Below, one piece after another: positions 47,226-57,595 of a stretch of DNA of 64,000 nucleotides. Both the position numbers and the translations under genes were made by a program. Positions within the stretch are counted from its first letter, which is position 1. The number at the start of each line of letters is the position of its first letter. The notes under the pieces were generated by a model that had not been told where the DNA came from, searched no databases, and saw only the letters and a list, made by a program, of their open reading frames with translations. This DNA is from Porites lobata (lineage: Eukaryota; Cnidaria; Anthozoa; Scleractinia; Poritidae): positions 2,694,501 to 2,758,500 of the forward strand of contig CALNXK010000030.1 in assembly GCA_942486035.1 (NCBI GenBank), read 5' to 3'.

Positions 47226-47663
47226 TTAAAACTGGTTCATATATTCTGCCCAACCAGGCGGGGCGGGAGGAAGAACGTACTGGGGAAGGGGATCATCATC
47301 CGGCTCCAGAGCGATGCCAAAATATGTGAACCATTCATCCGGATCGGGTGGCGGTGGCGGGGGAGGCGGATAATGAACCCTCCGAAAACAAGAAGGATTC
47401 GGTCCCAAAGGAACATTTGGGCTCAAAACATGGTACGCTTGAAATGGCGCCCGACAGTGAGGACAGGAGTCTCCCAGCGCCTGATTGGCAAAATGCAGAC
47501 ACTCAAGAAGGCACTCCTCGTGTATGTACTTGCGACAACACAAGAGAGGCCGGCTTGGGTGTTCGTGAGGTGAATCCAGACAGACGAAACACTTAGTTTC
47601 GAGAAAAGATGTTAAGCGCGCCTTTGCACAGTCTGGGCGGTGCTTTCGTCTTGCTTTAGGCAT
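47226..47663 (-). CDS. RING-type zinc finger protein, retroelement accessory ORF
   Basis: An intact minus-strand frame; the start is taken at MPKARRKHRPDC, although the frame is open to 47720. A RING-like pattern follows: CFVC, then LLCCRKYIHEECL, then SCPHCRAPF, that is CX2C, Cys-Cys, HX2C and CX2C over about 46 residues. The expected His just after the third Cys is absent. RING domains recruit E2 enzymes as ubiquitin ligases. The C-terminal half is Pro/Asp-rich with a run of eight Pro and an acidic stretch. It lies between the BTB-like ORF and an LTR-like end, so I infer that it belongs to the element. It could instead be captured host sequence. Confidence 0.6.
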   Translation of the reverse strand: MPKARRKHRPDCAKARLTSFLETKCFVCLDSPHEHPSRPLLCCRKYIHEECLLECLHFANQALGDSCPHCRAPFQAYHVLSPNVPLGPNPSCFRRVHYPPPPPPPPDPDEWFTYFGIALEPDDDPLPQYVLPPAPPGWAEYMNQF

Positions 47664-47860
47664 TAGGGCAACTATGGAGGAAAAAAAATACGGATATGTG
47701 TTAGGTTGACTTGGAGCCACGAGCAGTATTACTTCACCGCGTCAAGTGAAAAACCAAACTAACAAAGGAATAAGGGGTTCACTCAACAGAATTAGTATGG
47801 TCTATGTAGCCACAAGCAGTATAACTTCACCGCATCAAGTGAATAGGCCAACTAACTATG

Positions 47861-48430
47861 CTATGAGCAGCGAACTTCACCACGTTGAATAGTTGTTGAG
47901 TGAAAGAAAAATATAGTAGCCCAAAATGCAAAATTAAGCGAAATAGGTGTGCGCGAATTCATGCCCAAAAACGGATAGCTAGTAGAATTGAGTGTTTGTA
48001 CTAAATCCGTTGTAAACCGAGAACGAACGCGTAAATGCCGAGGAATATACAGCTGGATTAGATCGAAAATAACATGATGAGGAATTAACAAATAATCACA
48101 CAAGCGAATTACTTATAGAAATAAGTCAGGTGCAAATGTTGCCTGAGGTGTACGCTCCAGAAAATCGAATAAGAAATTTACTTCTGCGGGTGAATAATCA
48201 GAAGGCAAACAAAACTGTTGTACGGAATGCTCAGACCCGCAGTGACTGCAAGATGAGGTTGTAAAATTAGTGTCATGCCTATTCAGAAACGCGTCATAAA
48301 ACGGACTGCAAAAGGAGAGTAAGGAGGGTGAAACTAATCGTGAAAACGCATAGGCTGGAACCCGAACTATATGGGTTTTGTGTGAAGTCTCAGCTAATTG
48401 TAATATCGGACGAGATTGATGAAAATCCAT
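47861..48430 (-). pseudogene. BTB/POZ-like ORF with one in-frame stop
   Basis: Starts MDFHQSRPIL. The segment SRLVSPSLLSFCSPFYDAFL resembles the L-x-x-x-S-xYF-x-x-x-F core of BTB domains. Then come CLPSDYSPAEVNFLFDFL and, after a single TAA at 48113-48115 in the same frame, LCDYLLIPHHVIFDLIQLYI, matching the BTB pattern of phi-A-D-Y-L-x-I-P. An HCGSEH-containing insert is unusual. BTB proteins are adaptors for CUL3 ubiquitin ligases or dimerisation modules. The assignment is by pattern only. The frame is preserved after the stop, so the nonsense change may be recent. It sits between env and the RING-like ORF. Confidence 0.45.
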
Positions 48431-48604
48431 GCTGAGAGATGATAGGCGATCTAGAACAAAGGAAAACGCAGTATAAATAATTGGAAACAAAAACAAAGAC
48501 GGACATTTGCATTGAAATTGCGGATTGTCAAAAGTACCAGAGTGATTCCCAAATAGGAAACAAATGCTGGATTGTTTTTTTTTATATAGATAGCGTGAAA
48601 CGAA

Positions 48605-49666
48605 TTAAACTGAAACAGGCTTATTACAGGTGGAGCAAGTGGCATTTTCTTGACTAGGTTCAGTGTTAGTAGTCGATGGAGAGGCTGCAAGCTCGATGTC
48701 GTTTTCACTGACAGGCGATGTGTCTGAAGCGGCATTTGTACTACTTTGAGGAGACAGTTTGTGCCGAAACAGAACAGTACTTAACAACGGTTGATTTGGC
48801 GGTCGTTTCATGCGACAATACAAGACAATGATGACAAAAGTGTTCAGCAAGGTGAGTGAGAGAGCAATATAGGTAAGCCGATCATTAAGTGTGGTGGAAC
48901 GAACAGAATGTAAATGGGAAAGGTCTTGTTTTATTGTGGCGATTTGAGAAGTGAATTGTCCGTCAAGCAGACGAAATGTGTGGTCAAGTGATTGGAGTGT
49001 TTGATTATCGAATTGAAGTGGAGGTGTAAAATTAAGCGATTGGTAATATAATTTTAAAAGGTCATTGTCATCATTTTGCCACGGAATGTAACAAAATGAA
49101 TTAGAACTGAACAACGGTAAATGGAGAGTTATACTATGAGGGCAGGTACCTAAACCGGTTTGTTGAGTAGTGAAAGTTAATTCGCAAGGAAAATGGTAGA
49201 CCGTTAATGGTGCAAGTGAAATTAAATGAGAGGAACCGTCAGTAGTCTTGAAAACGGGTAATAACCCTTGCTGAGTAGACAAATAATATCGGCCTCCTAA
49301 ATGGTATAAATTGTGAAGGTCTGAACAGTCCGGTGCTTGTTGGTGTCGCCGAACGAAATTCAGTTTTGAGTTTTTATTCCAAGGTAAGCCTAACCATCGA
49401 GTATTGTTGACTGTCTTCAAAATGTGTTGGGGACAAACAAAAGTGTCATCTCTGTGATAACATTTGTCTAACAATGTACGTTTTAAAATAAATTTAGCGT
49501 GTGGACAATGTAGCAAGGCTAATTCATCGCGAGTTATTGGACCCTGAAAGCATGTGCCAGAAATATTATATTTTAGCGGAGTCAGATATTCAATAGTGCA
49601 AAACGCGTATTCAGGAGTCAGTTCAGGAATAGTGAAAAGAATGTTGATTGCCATAGATTTTGCCAT
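48605..49666 (-). pseudogene. env: Envelope-like glycoprotein, C-terminal part with membrane anchor
   Basis: A 353-codon open frame. It has many Cys (for example near residues 23, 39, 54, 69, 78, 114, 161, 175 and 192) and several N-X-S/T sites. A pre-membrane coiled coil spans about residues 221-256, an anchor TYIALSLTLLNTFVIIVLYC lies at 265-284, and a cytoplasmic tail of about 69 residues contains a CX2C near the end. This suits the membrane-proximal part of a fusion glycoprotein of the errantivirus/F-protein style. The first residues overlap in another frame with the upstream piece, so the gene is frameshifted near 49650. Related segments are at 30.0-30.3 and 39.6-40.7 kb. Confidence 0.65.
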
Positions 49667-50396
49667 GTTCTATTGATAATCGACAAACGGTTGCAACAAA
49701 ACTGGGTAACCAGCTTCCAATGCAGAGTGTATGTTGTAGTGAGGGCAGTGAATGAAGTTGGTGTTGTATGCTTGTGGTTAAAAACGAAGGAAGATCGGCA
49801 AAACTGACAAGTTGCTTGTTATGAAGCTTGTGTGCTTGATGTAGGATATCATTTATTTCGGTGAAACGGAGCTGTGTTGAGAAGGTTCTAGCTATTTCTA
49901 AGGAAAATTTTGACAGAAATTTCATATAGTTATTGTGGTGACAGTTTTCGTGGGTGACAAAGGCTTGTATTTTTGTCTTCCATTCTAGGAATGTAGAATC
50001 AAGCGTACGAAGGGACGATTGCAGGTTATTAACCTTGGTAACCAATTTGTCTGTTATTTTCGCGAGGTAAATGGTTTTGCCGTTAACAGTTTTGACCATC
50101 GGTTCCAATGATTTTTGGGCTCCTAGAAATTTTATAAAAATTTGCATTAATCCGAAAACATCAACGCCAGGGTCACAGGATCCTCCTAAAACTTTGGTAT
50201 AGAACAATTTTGGCAACCCTAATAATCCTGCTCCACAAGCCCAGGGAAGATCCCGTTTTTGGCGAGAACTAAGCTGAGAATTTTGTAACCACTGACGTTC
50301 ATGAGGAGATATACCAGTACACGTTTTTAAGGCCCATAGTTTACATTCGTGAAGTGACTTTTTATAGAAATAGGGGCACGACATAGTAGAGGTCAT
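49623..50396 (-). pseudogene. env: Envelope-like glycoprotein, cleavage-site part
   Basis: Contains a furin-like RQKR at residues 45-48 (about 50253-50264). A small-residue/hydrophobic stretch rich in Gly, Ala and Leu begins a few residues later, as a fusion peptide would. A helical region of about 110 residues follows. Class I-type envelope proteins are cut at such sites to free a fusion peptide. The frame is continuous upstream with the signal-peptide piece except for one TGA at 50418-50420, and it loses frame near 49660. Confidence 0.6.
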
Positions 50397-50417
50397 TCCT
50401 GTAGAATACTGGTAATA

Positions 50418-50810
50418 TCACCTGATATAAGAATCACACTCAATTAAAAAAGTATAACCGTGTGAAAACATGATTAGCTGCATGGATTTCTGTACTGTTC
50501 GCAATTGCTCTAACAGCTGCCCTAGAAAATGAGACTTGTCGCTATCGCAAGTGTTGTTAATGGTAAAATCATGGCCAATTTCAGGTGTGCGCAGATCAAT
50601 AAACAGGTTAAGCAATTTGGTATCCTGATAAAAAACGATAACCGCTGGAGTACGAGAAAGCATCAGTGATTCAGGATAATAAGTGACTCGTTGACCGTTA
50701 AGATCATAATCAAAAGTTGAACTTTCCTGTGTATGAACTAACTGAGTTGATAGTAAGAATAAAACGATAAGGAACAAAGTAAATCTAAGTGGACTTTCCT
50801 TGGAATTCAT
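50418..50810 (-). pseudogene. env: Envelope-like glycoprotein, N-terminal part with signal peptide
   Basis: From an ATG at 50810 the protein starts with Lys/Arg-containing MNSKESPLRF, then a hydrophobic core FTLFLIVLFLLS and a likely cleavage point near THAQ-like VHTQ, a good signal peptide. About 100 residues of ectodomain follow before TGA at 50418-50420. The start overlaps the end of pol by 26 bases in another frame, a common arrangement for env expressed from a spliced RNA. Frame is kept across the TGA into the next piece. Confidence 0.6.
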
Positions 50811-52350
50811 CCAGAAGGCGTTGATCCAAAATATTCTCGGCCGGTTCCCAAGTCGCGTCTGAAACAGGGTAGTTTGCCCATCGGATGAGGTACTGAATTT
50901 TGCCATTTCTTGTTCTGGATCGGAGAATCTCTTCGGCTGCAAAGACATCTGGTTCTTGGAAGACATCTGTAGAGTCAACGGAACTAGCGTTAGGATTCTC
51001 GTTAGCATCTTGTATGGGTTCAGCATTAGTTGAGCTAGAGGGAGGAGAATCATCTGTAGAAAAACTATCAGCGGGAAGATCAGCAGCATCGAATGCAAGA
51101 TCATCAGGATCGTCTACTGTTGGTGGTAAAATAGGGCAATCGGCAGGGTCATAAAAGTGCTTTAATCTGTTAGCGTGAACAGTCATGGCCACTAAGCGGT
51201 TGTCACAAGTGCGAACTTGATAATGCACAGGAGACAATTTACGGCAGATTCGAAAAGGACCGTTCCATTTTGATAACAGTTTCTTACTAAGGCCTCTTTT
51301 TACCTTTGGCATATAAATCCATACTCGTTGGCCGACCTCAAATGGTGCATCCGCTGAATTCTTATCATACTGCAATTTCATTAGTTGTTGAGCTCTAGCG
51401 ATATTCGAACGTGCAATGGACTGGGAAGTTTCTATCTGGCGCACTATGCGTGCGCAATGTTCGTTGACCAAAGCGGAAAGTTGAGTCGCTGGCAACGAGC
51501 TTACATCAGGTGGCAAACGAGGTTCGCGCCCATAAAGCAAGTAAAAGGGGCTGTCGCCAGTAGTAACGCTCGGTGAAGTGCGATAAGCAAATTGGATTGC
51601 GGGGATATAAACATCCCAGTCCTTTTGGTTTGAACTAACAAACGACGAGATAGCTTCAGCTAAAGTGTTATTAAAACGCTCAACCAGACCATTTGTTTGC
51701 GGATGATAAGCAGTTGTGTTTACCTTTTTAGTGTTCAGCAATTTACAAACCTCAGAGACCAAAGATGAGAGAAAATTGCTTCCTCTATCAGATAGAAGAG
51801 TGCGTGGTGCACCATGGCGGCAGAAAATTTCATCAACAAGAAGTCGTGCGATCATAGAAGCTTCGATTGACGGAACAGGGACACACTCTACCCATTTTGT
51901 CAAGTACTCAGAAAACACAACGACATATCGGTTACCTGCTTTAGAAACCGGGAATGGACCAATTATGTCACAAGCGACGCGGTCAAAGGCATCCTGAACT
52001 GGAATCGGTAACAGGGGTGCCTTGTGCCGATTGCGAGGACTTTTCCTCATAGCGCAGTCACAACAACTGCAACACCAATGACTAACATCAGAAAACATCT
52101 TTCGCCAATAGTAGCGAGTACGAAGTTTCTCATAGGTCTTAACAGTACCAAAGTGTCCACTGTTAGGATTGTCATGAGCCCAAATTAGTAGTTCATAGCG
52201 CAAGGCGGTTGGAATCACTAACTGTTGGTAAGTAGTGGAGCGATGGCGATCTTTTGGAGTCCACAGGTGGAAAAGCAACCCATCTTCATTAACAAGATAG
52301 TCGTCAACAAAAGAGAACGCGCAGTGTCGTTGTGATCCGGGAGTTTCCAT
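50785..52350 (-). CDS. pol: Ty3/Gypsy integrase with C-terminal chromodomain
   Basis: An intact 521-codon frame. Zinc-binding head: H59, H66 and the CCSCCDC cluster at 93-99. Catalytic core: D128 in ACDIIGPFP, D188 in LLSDRGSNF and E224 in GLVERFNNTL. A GPF/Y-like module with KWNGPFRI lies near 361-368. A chromodomain occupies about 469-516 (EEILRSRTRNGKIQYLIRW and TWEPAENI). Integrase inserts the cDNA; chromodomains steer insertion towards histone marks in chromoviruses. The upstream junction to RNase H is frameshifted near 52330. The frame ends just after the env start. Confidence 0.9.
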   Translation of the reverse strand: METPGSQRHCAFSFVDDYLVNEDGLLFHLWTPKDRHRSTTYQQLVIPTALRYELLIWAHDNPNSGHFGTVKTYEKLRTRYYWRKMFSDVSHWCCSCCDCAMRKSPRNRHKAPLLPIPVQDAFDRVACDIIGPFPVSKAGNRYVVVFSEYLTKWVECVPVPSIEASMIARLLVDEIFCRHGAPRTLLSDRGSNFLSSLVSEVCKLLNTKKVNTTAYHPQTNGLVERFNNTLAEAISSFVSSNQKDWDVYIPAIQFAYRTSPSVTTGDSPFYLLYGREPRLPPDVSSLPATQLSALVNEHCARIVRQIETSQSIARSNIARAQQLMKLQYDKNSADAPFEVGQRVWIYMPKVKRGLSKKLLSKWNGPFRICRKLSPVHYQVRTCDNRLVAMTVHANRLKHFYDPADCPILPPTVDDPDDLAFDAADLPADSFSTDDSPPSSSTNAEPIQDANENPNASSVDSTDVFQEPDVFAAEEILRSRTRNGKIQYLIRWANYPVSDATWEPAENILDQRLLDEFQGKST

Positions 52351-53641
52351 ATTTCTAGATATTGAACAAGGTCAGAAAGATCTGGGTCGCGGCGTTGTAA
52401 GTCGCACACGCGCGGTGTTTGGACGCCTGGAACATCATAAGCGGATATGGACAGGGAAGTAAAGGTGTACAGTCGGCGAGAAAGAGCGTTGGCGTTTGCA
52501 TGTGCTGCTCCTGGGCGATGGCGAATTTCAAAGTCATACTGCTGCACTAAAAGTGACCATCTAGCTAATCTTCCGGAGGGGTCAGAAATGGACATTAACC
52601 ATTTAAGAGAATGGTGATCGGTATGTAAAACAAATTTTCTCCCATATAAATACGGTTCGAAGTTGTTGATTCCAAAAATTACAGCTAGGGCTTCTCTTTC
52701 AGTGGTACTATAATTTTTCTCTGCTGAATTGAAATCTCGACCAGCATAAGCAATAGCAACTTCGCGACCATTCTGAAGCTGTCCTAAGGTTACTCCTACT
52801 CCTTCATTAGATACATCTGTGTACAAATGAAAGGTTTCCTTGAAATCTGGAAATGCGAGGATGGGGGCACTTATAAGTGCCTCTTTTAAGGCTTTGAATG
52901 CCTGTTCACAAGCATCTGTCCAGAGAAATTTGTGGTCATTGCGCAGTAGTTGGTTTAAGGGTGACACAATTTTGGCAAAATCCTTGATAAAACGTCGGGA
53001 ATAGTTAGCTAAACCCAAAAATGATCTCACGGTCTTAACACTGTGAGGGCATGGGAAATCTCTTACGGCTGCTATTTTATCATCGTCTGGTGCTATTCCT
53101 TCAGGAGAAACCACATGCCCTAGGTATTTAACTTTTGGGCAAGCAAATTTACACTTAGAAGGTTTTAGTTTCAGGTTTGCGTGACGTAGCCGATTGAAAA
53201 CTTGTCTGAGATGGCTCAAGTGGTCCTCAAAGGTTTTGGAATAGATGAGAATGTCATCTAAGTAAATTAAACAATTCTTATACGTAAAACACACTCCATT
53301 AATCGTTGGTACGTTGACGGGGCCCCAGTTAATCCGAATGGGAGCACTAAAAACTCTTAAAGACCACCATAAGTAACGAAAGCGGTGTGTTCACGTGACT
53401 CAGATTCCATTTCAACCTGCCAAAAACCACTCATTAAATCCATAGAACTGAAAAATTTAGTACTATTGAGTGCATCTAAGGCATCGTCTATTCGAGGAAG
53501 AGGATAAGAATCTTTACGTGTGACGGAATTCAACCTTCGAAAATCAACGACAAATCTATCAGTCCCGTCCTTCTTTTTTACTAGAATAATAGGGGACGCC
53601 CACAGGCTTGTACTGGGTTGAATTATGCCCCTATTTAACAT
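52218..53641 (-). pseudogene. pol: Ty3/Gypsy reverse transcriptase and RNase H, frame-broken
   Basis: The first piece (53357-53641) has the RT start IIQPSTSLWASPIILVKKKD, FRRLNSVT and the first catalytic Asp in FSSMDLMSGFW. A stop at 53357-53359 and a frameshift near 53295 follow. The second piece (52218-53294) has YLDD at about 53253-53264, then the thumb and connection, and RNase H with LYTDVS, TEREALAV and HTDHHSLKWL. The closing ALSR motif reads NANALSR, with Asn where Asp is usual. Typical Ty3/Gypsy RT sequence. Not functional as read. Confidence 0.88.
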
Positions 53642-53795
53642 ATCAGTGACATGTTCCTCAATAATACCACGCTGAGATTCAGAGACACGATAAGGTCGTT
53701 GTCTAATAGGTGGGTTGTCACCAGTGTCAATATGATTGCTTTACTAAACCTGTGCGCCCAAGTTCTTCTGGCTTTAAAGCAAAAATATCGCGATA

Positions 53796-54180
53796 TTAAG
53801 CTATCAAAGACTTTAACTCAGAAAGCTGGTGTTCATCCAGATTAGTTGATGTGAAGTCTAAGGGAGCGGTTTCCTCATCCCCAACAGGTGGAGGGGACTG
53901 TGCAGGGGTGTCGGAAGTGGCAATAACAGACATTGATGCAGCTGAAGGGGTAAAAGTCCCCACTGTTGTGCAGCAGTAAATTGTCACAGGCTTTTGAGTT
54001 GGGTTGATAATCCGAAATAGAAAGGTATGCTGCTCTGAAAAACTAAAAGTTGGGAGGCACCACAGAAATGATAGTGGTCAATGAGTTTGGCACTGGGCTC
54101 TATTAAACCCGTCTTTCCCACTGGTAAGGAGCTCTTTGGATAAACTGGAATAACAGACTCAGACATTGGGGGCAGGATCT
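53796..54180 (-). pseudogene. Protease-RT linker region, frame-broken
   Basis: Two short frames with SESVIPVYPKSSLPVGKTGL and VTIYCCTTVGTFTPSA correspond to the segment between protease and RT in Gypsy polyproteins. Frames change near 54180, 54000 and 53800. Confidence 0.45.
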
Positions 54181-55074
54181 AAGTAGCAAGGGCATGCACA
54201 GTAACTGGTTCTTGTTCCCTTTGTTTGTCAGGTAAGGGTGGAGATGATGAATGTATAACGGTACGGAATTGGTGCCAGTAAGTGTCAAGGTATTATCTTG
54301 TAAATCAATCACAGAACCAAAGTGCATAAGAAAATTTCTACCCAGCACGACGGGATAGGTGAGGTTGTCAATAACAAGAGTCTCAAAAGGATATGCATTG
54401 GCACCTATAGTTAAAGGAAGATTGACCTGACCCAAAACTGGGAGGTGTTCACTAACTGTTTGTATCGACGAAATAGGTGACGGCTCAAGTTTAGGAGACA
54501 CCGTGAACGTAGAAACGAAATTACTACTTACCGCAGTGACTGAGGCACCGGTATCAACCAACATTAGCGTGGATCGGTCGGCGATAGAGCAATAGACATA
54601 TAGACTATCTGATGGAGGGTGTACCTGTGAATCAAAGGCATTCACATGCGAGCTAATAAATGGGGGCGTTTGAGAAGGAGTGTACCACACCTGAGGGGTA
54701 GATGTGTCAGTGTCCAATATTTCTGGAACGGAATTAATAATAGGTGCAACCAAATCGACGGACTGGTCAAGGCCTTGTAAACTAGAGTGATTTGCCACAG
54801 CTGAAGTGTCTACTTGCGAAAACGCAGCAGTTTCGGAAGGTTCTGAGCGCTCTGAAATAGGATTTTGCGAAACTACGTGATTACCTACCTGGGAAGATGG
54901 TTGAGGAAATAGAAAGTCATGCCAAACTTGATCAGGGTTTAACACGCTTCCATGAATAGTAGGTTCTACGTTTGAAAACGCAACAGCTGTGTGTGCACCT
55001 TGGGTACATGCAAAAGGCGGGTCTATATTTCTTTCACTTGTTGTATAACTTGAATTTATTTCATTTATATTCAT
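54103..55074 (-). pseudogene. Ty3/Gypsy aspartic protease region
   Basis: The frame is open for 323 codons. The N-terminal half is Ser/Thr/Pro-rich and without motifs. The protease lies in the second half: LMLVDTGASVTAVS at about residues 165-178, with the catalytic DTGA, then LGRNFLMHFG near 240, the conserved ILG-like flap-end segment. It cuts the polyprotein. The last 40 residues are probably out of frame after a shift near 54180-54230. Confidence 0.75.
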
Positions 55075-55645
55075 TTATATTCTGAATTTGATTATCTACT
55101 GGAAAAACGGCCGTATCTTCTTCAATAGGTAATAATTGCGCACTTGAAGTATCATTTATATCTCGTGTAATTTCTGATTCATCATAAACTTCGCCAGAAG
55201 AATTCTCTAAAAACATCATGTCGCCACAAATAGTTTCCGAATTTTTATCTGTACGTAGTGCATTTACTTCATTGTGCAAATTTTCATCATGCGATTCAAT
55301 CTCATTACTTAAAACTGTAATTGTATTATCAATTAAATTGTGGCGCAATTATTCATATTCTGTGTCATAAATATTGTCTGCAACGTTTTGTTCATTCTGG
55401 AAAGTTTCTTCTGGTTTATCTTCGCATGTAATATCAATTTGTTTAATATTCTCATTTTCACTCGCGCTACTGTGTTCACTGAAATTTCTGTTGAAGTGGT
55501 TAATCGCCATATTGTCAATAACGTCATGACATTCATTTTCACTGTCTTCTATAATAACATCATTGTTGTGAACCTCGAAATCGTAAATAATATTATCATT
55601 TATTTCGTTTGCGCCCTTTTCAATAAAAACGTCATTATGAACCAC
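55061..55645 (-). pseudogene. Acidic Asn/Asp/Glu-rich spacer ORF
   Basis: Two consecutive minus-strand frames (55349-55645 and 55061-55348), read almost contiguously through a stop, are rich in Asn, Asp, Glu and Ile and start MVHNDVFIEKGANEINDNII. No known domain. They lie between the zinc knuckle and the protease, where Gypsy elements normally have little sequence. Confidence 0.4.
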
Positions 55646-55982
55646 ATGAAATTAGGATAAATAGGAATTGGCCAATGTGTCACCGGCGGAATATGTATAA
55701 GATGAATACGAAGCAACTTGAGGGTCAATCTGACTATTATGTTGTGGATTTGCAGTTCCCGGATAACTACATCATCCGAAATAGACAGTTGAGACTCATC
55801 GCCTTCGAAATAAATACCCTCTGGTGAATAATTAAATCTTGAAATATTTACATTATCAGCCTTATACGACGCGATTTGCGGTTGTCAAAAATTGGCTCTT
55901 GCTCGGGGAAAAGAGCGTCCGGCAAGAGCCCTTACTCGTTTAACTGCGAATTAGGCTGACGACTACTAGGCTGCTCTGAGAA

Positions 55983-56507
55983 TTAGGGCCTATTGGAAAA
56001 ACGCACCTGGTTTGGAGGAAGTCGTGGATCCCTACCATGCTGTTGGCAAGTTCGCCAAGTGTGTCCTACACGTTGGCAAAAAGAACAGATCGGATCTCCC
56101 TCTACTGTGCGAAAATCAGGGCGACGTGGATTTTGGTAACGCCTAAGTTCATTTTCCAACCGATTTATCTGCCTCTGCATCTGGTCAATTTGGCGAGTAG
56201 GCTGTCCTTGCCAATTGCGCGTTTGATTAAAACGCAGAGGAGAAGATTGTGGCTGATCATAAGCCGCTACACTGGCATGAGAAGCTGGGCGCTGCGTGGT
56301 TTGCTTCTGCAGTTGTTTAAGTTGTTTAGAAAGCTCATCAAAACGCTTATTGATTTGTGATGGCATCGGTTCTGCAGAAGTCGCCGCAATTGTTGGAGGT
56401 TTAGGAGAGACCGTTTGGGTCATTAATTTCTGGAACATTGCTTCCATTTGATTTATCACTGATTGTGTATCCGGCACACTCTGATTATTGGCCACTAATT
56501 CTTTCAT
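55983..56507 (-). pseudogene. gag: Gag nucleocapsid with CCHC zinc knuckle
   Basis: Begins MKELVANNQSVPD, with a Gln/Pro-rich middle and a coiled-coil-like QIDQMQRQINRLENELRRYQ. A single knuckle CSFCQRVGHTWRTC (CX2CX4HX4C) lies near residues 141-154. It binds the element RNA. A TAA at about 56551 separates it from the capsid-like part. A copy of its N-terminal part lies at 58177-58398. Confidence 0.75.
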
Positions 56508-56549
56508 ACGAGCTAAAGATTCTGCTTCTTGAAAGGTCTTAGGTCGAGC

Positions 56550-57242
56550 TTAAGTCACATAACTTTGAATGTGAGGTTGAAGACCTTGAGTAAAGTAACA
56601 CATAGAATCTACATCCGATAATTTTAAACGCTTACAGAAACGTGTGATGTCAGTAAGATAATCATCGATGCGCTCCCCCTTCGCTTGTTTCCGAGTGCTT
56701 AATTGTTGGCTAAGAATCCAATCATGCGGCCCCGAAGCAAAACGCTCCTGAAAAGCCTCTTTAACCCTACTAAAACTGTTAATAACATCTTCGGGAAGGG
56801 AAAGAAACCAAGCATGAGCTACGCCCGATAAATACAGCGGAAAAGCACTAAGGCGATTTTCAGCAGACCAGTTATTAATTTGTGCAATGCGTAAAAAAGA
56901 ATCAAACCATATCAAGGCGTCTACAGCAGGATTTCCATCGAAAACATCAGGTTTTATGCCGCTTGAACTAGGTTTTTTATCAAGACGTGTCTGAATAAAG
57001 TCTAATTGTGTTCGCTGGGAGTGTGATTCCTTAGCTAAATCTTGCCTTAAGGAATTGCACATATCCTGAAACATTTTCTCGAATTCTTTCTTTTGCTCCT
57101 CATTCATTATTGTAGTTGTAGATGGAACTGATTCACTGTGAGGACAAGTACAAATATCAGTGTGGGTCTGTGTACCTAGTGATTTGTTTTTACTGCTTTG
57201 GGAATGAGTAACGATGTGACTTGAAGGAGTAGTTTTAGGCAT
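56550..57242 (-). CDS. gag: Gag, capsid-like part
   Basis: An intact 230-codon frame. The N-terminus is Ser/Thr-rich, with a CX-type CTCPHS near residue 32. The capsid-like region starts FDGNPAVDALIWFDSFLRIA near 106 and includes LSGVAHAWFLSLP and RIDDYLTDITRFCKRL, the usual Ty3/Gypsy retrotrans_gag layout. It ends at a TAA immediately before the nucleocapsid frame. An almost identical 230-codon copy is at 58441-59133, and its conservation suggests recent constraint or recent duplication. Confidence 0.8.
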   Translation of the reverse strand: MPKTTPSSHIVTHSQSSKNKSLGTQTHTDICTCPHSESVPSTTTIMNEEQKKEFEKMFQDMCNSLRQDLAKESHSQRTQLDFIQTRLDKKPSSSGIKPDVFDGNPAVDALIWFDSFLRIAQINNWSAENRLSAFPLYLSGVAHAWFLSLPEDVINSFSRVKEAFQERFASGPHDWILSQQLSTRKQAKGERIDDYLTDITRFCKRLKLSDVDSMCYFTQGLQPHIQSYVT

Positions 57243-57595
57243 GCACGTAAACTATTTCTATCGTTCTTCGCTGAGGCATTACTAGATGAAGTAGCGATAT
57301 ATATAGATTTATTTTTTTGGTTTTGTGTTAAACAAAAGCTAATAATACGTGAAACTAACGTTACATCCGAGATACTGGAATAATTGAATCATAATGTTTG
57401 CTTACAATTTCCTGGCTTGGGTCTTTCGGTATTCCTTTCTTCGGCCGTCCTTTCCTTTCTGTGTGTTTCTTCGACGCACAAGCGCATGCTTCTACTTGAA
57501 TGGTCTGTAAGGAGGTTTAGAAAGTGCAAGATCTTCTGCGGGTCAACGCCTGAACAAGGTGCGGCTTGAACGCACTGGTTCTTCTCTGCTGGGAG

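Noticed and set aside
57384..57569. Plus-strand 61-codon frame, repeated at 59276-59461
   Set aside because: Its duplication simply reflects the duplicated leader; it is antisense to the element and has no domain or start context.
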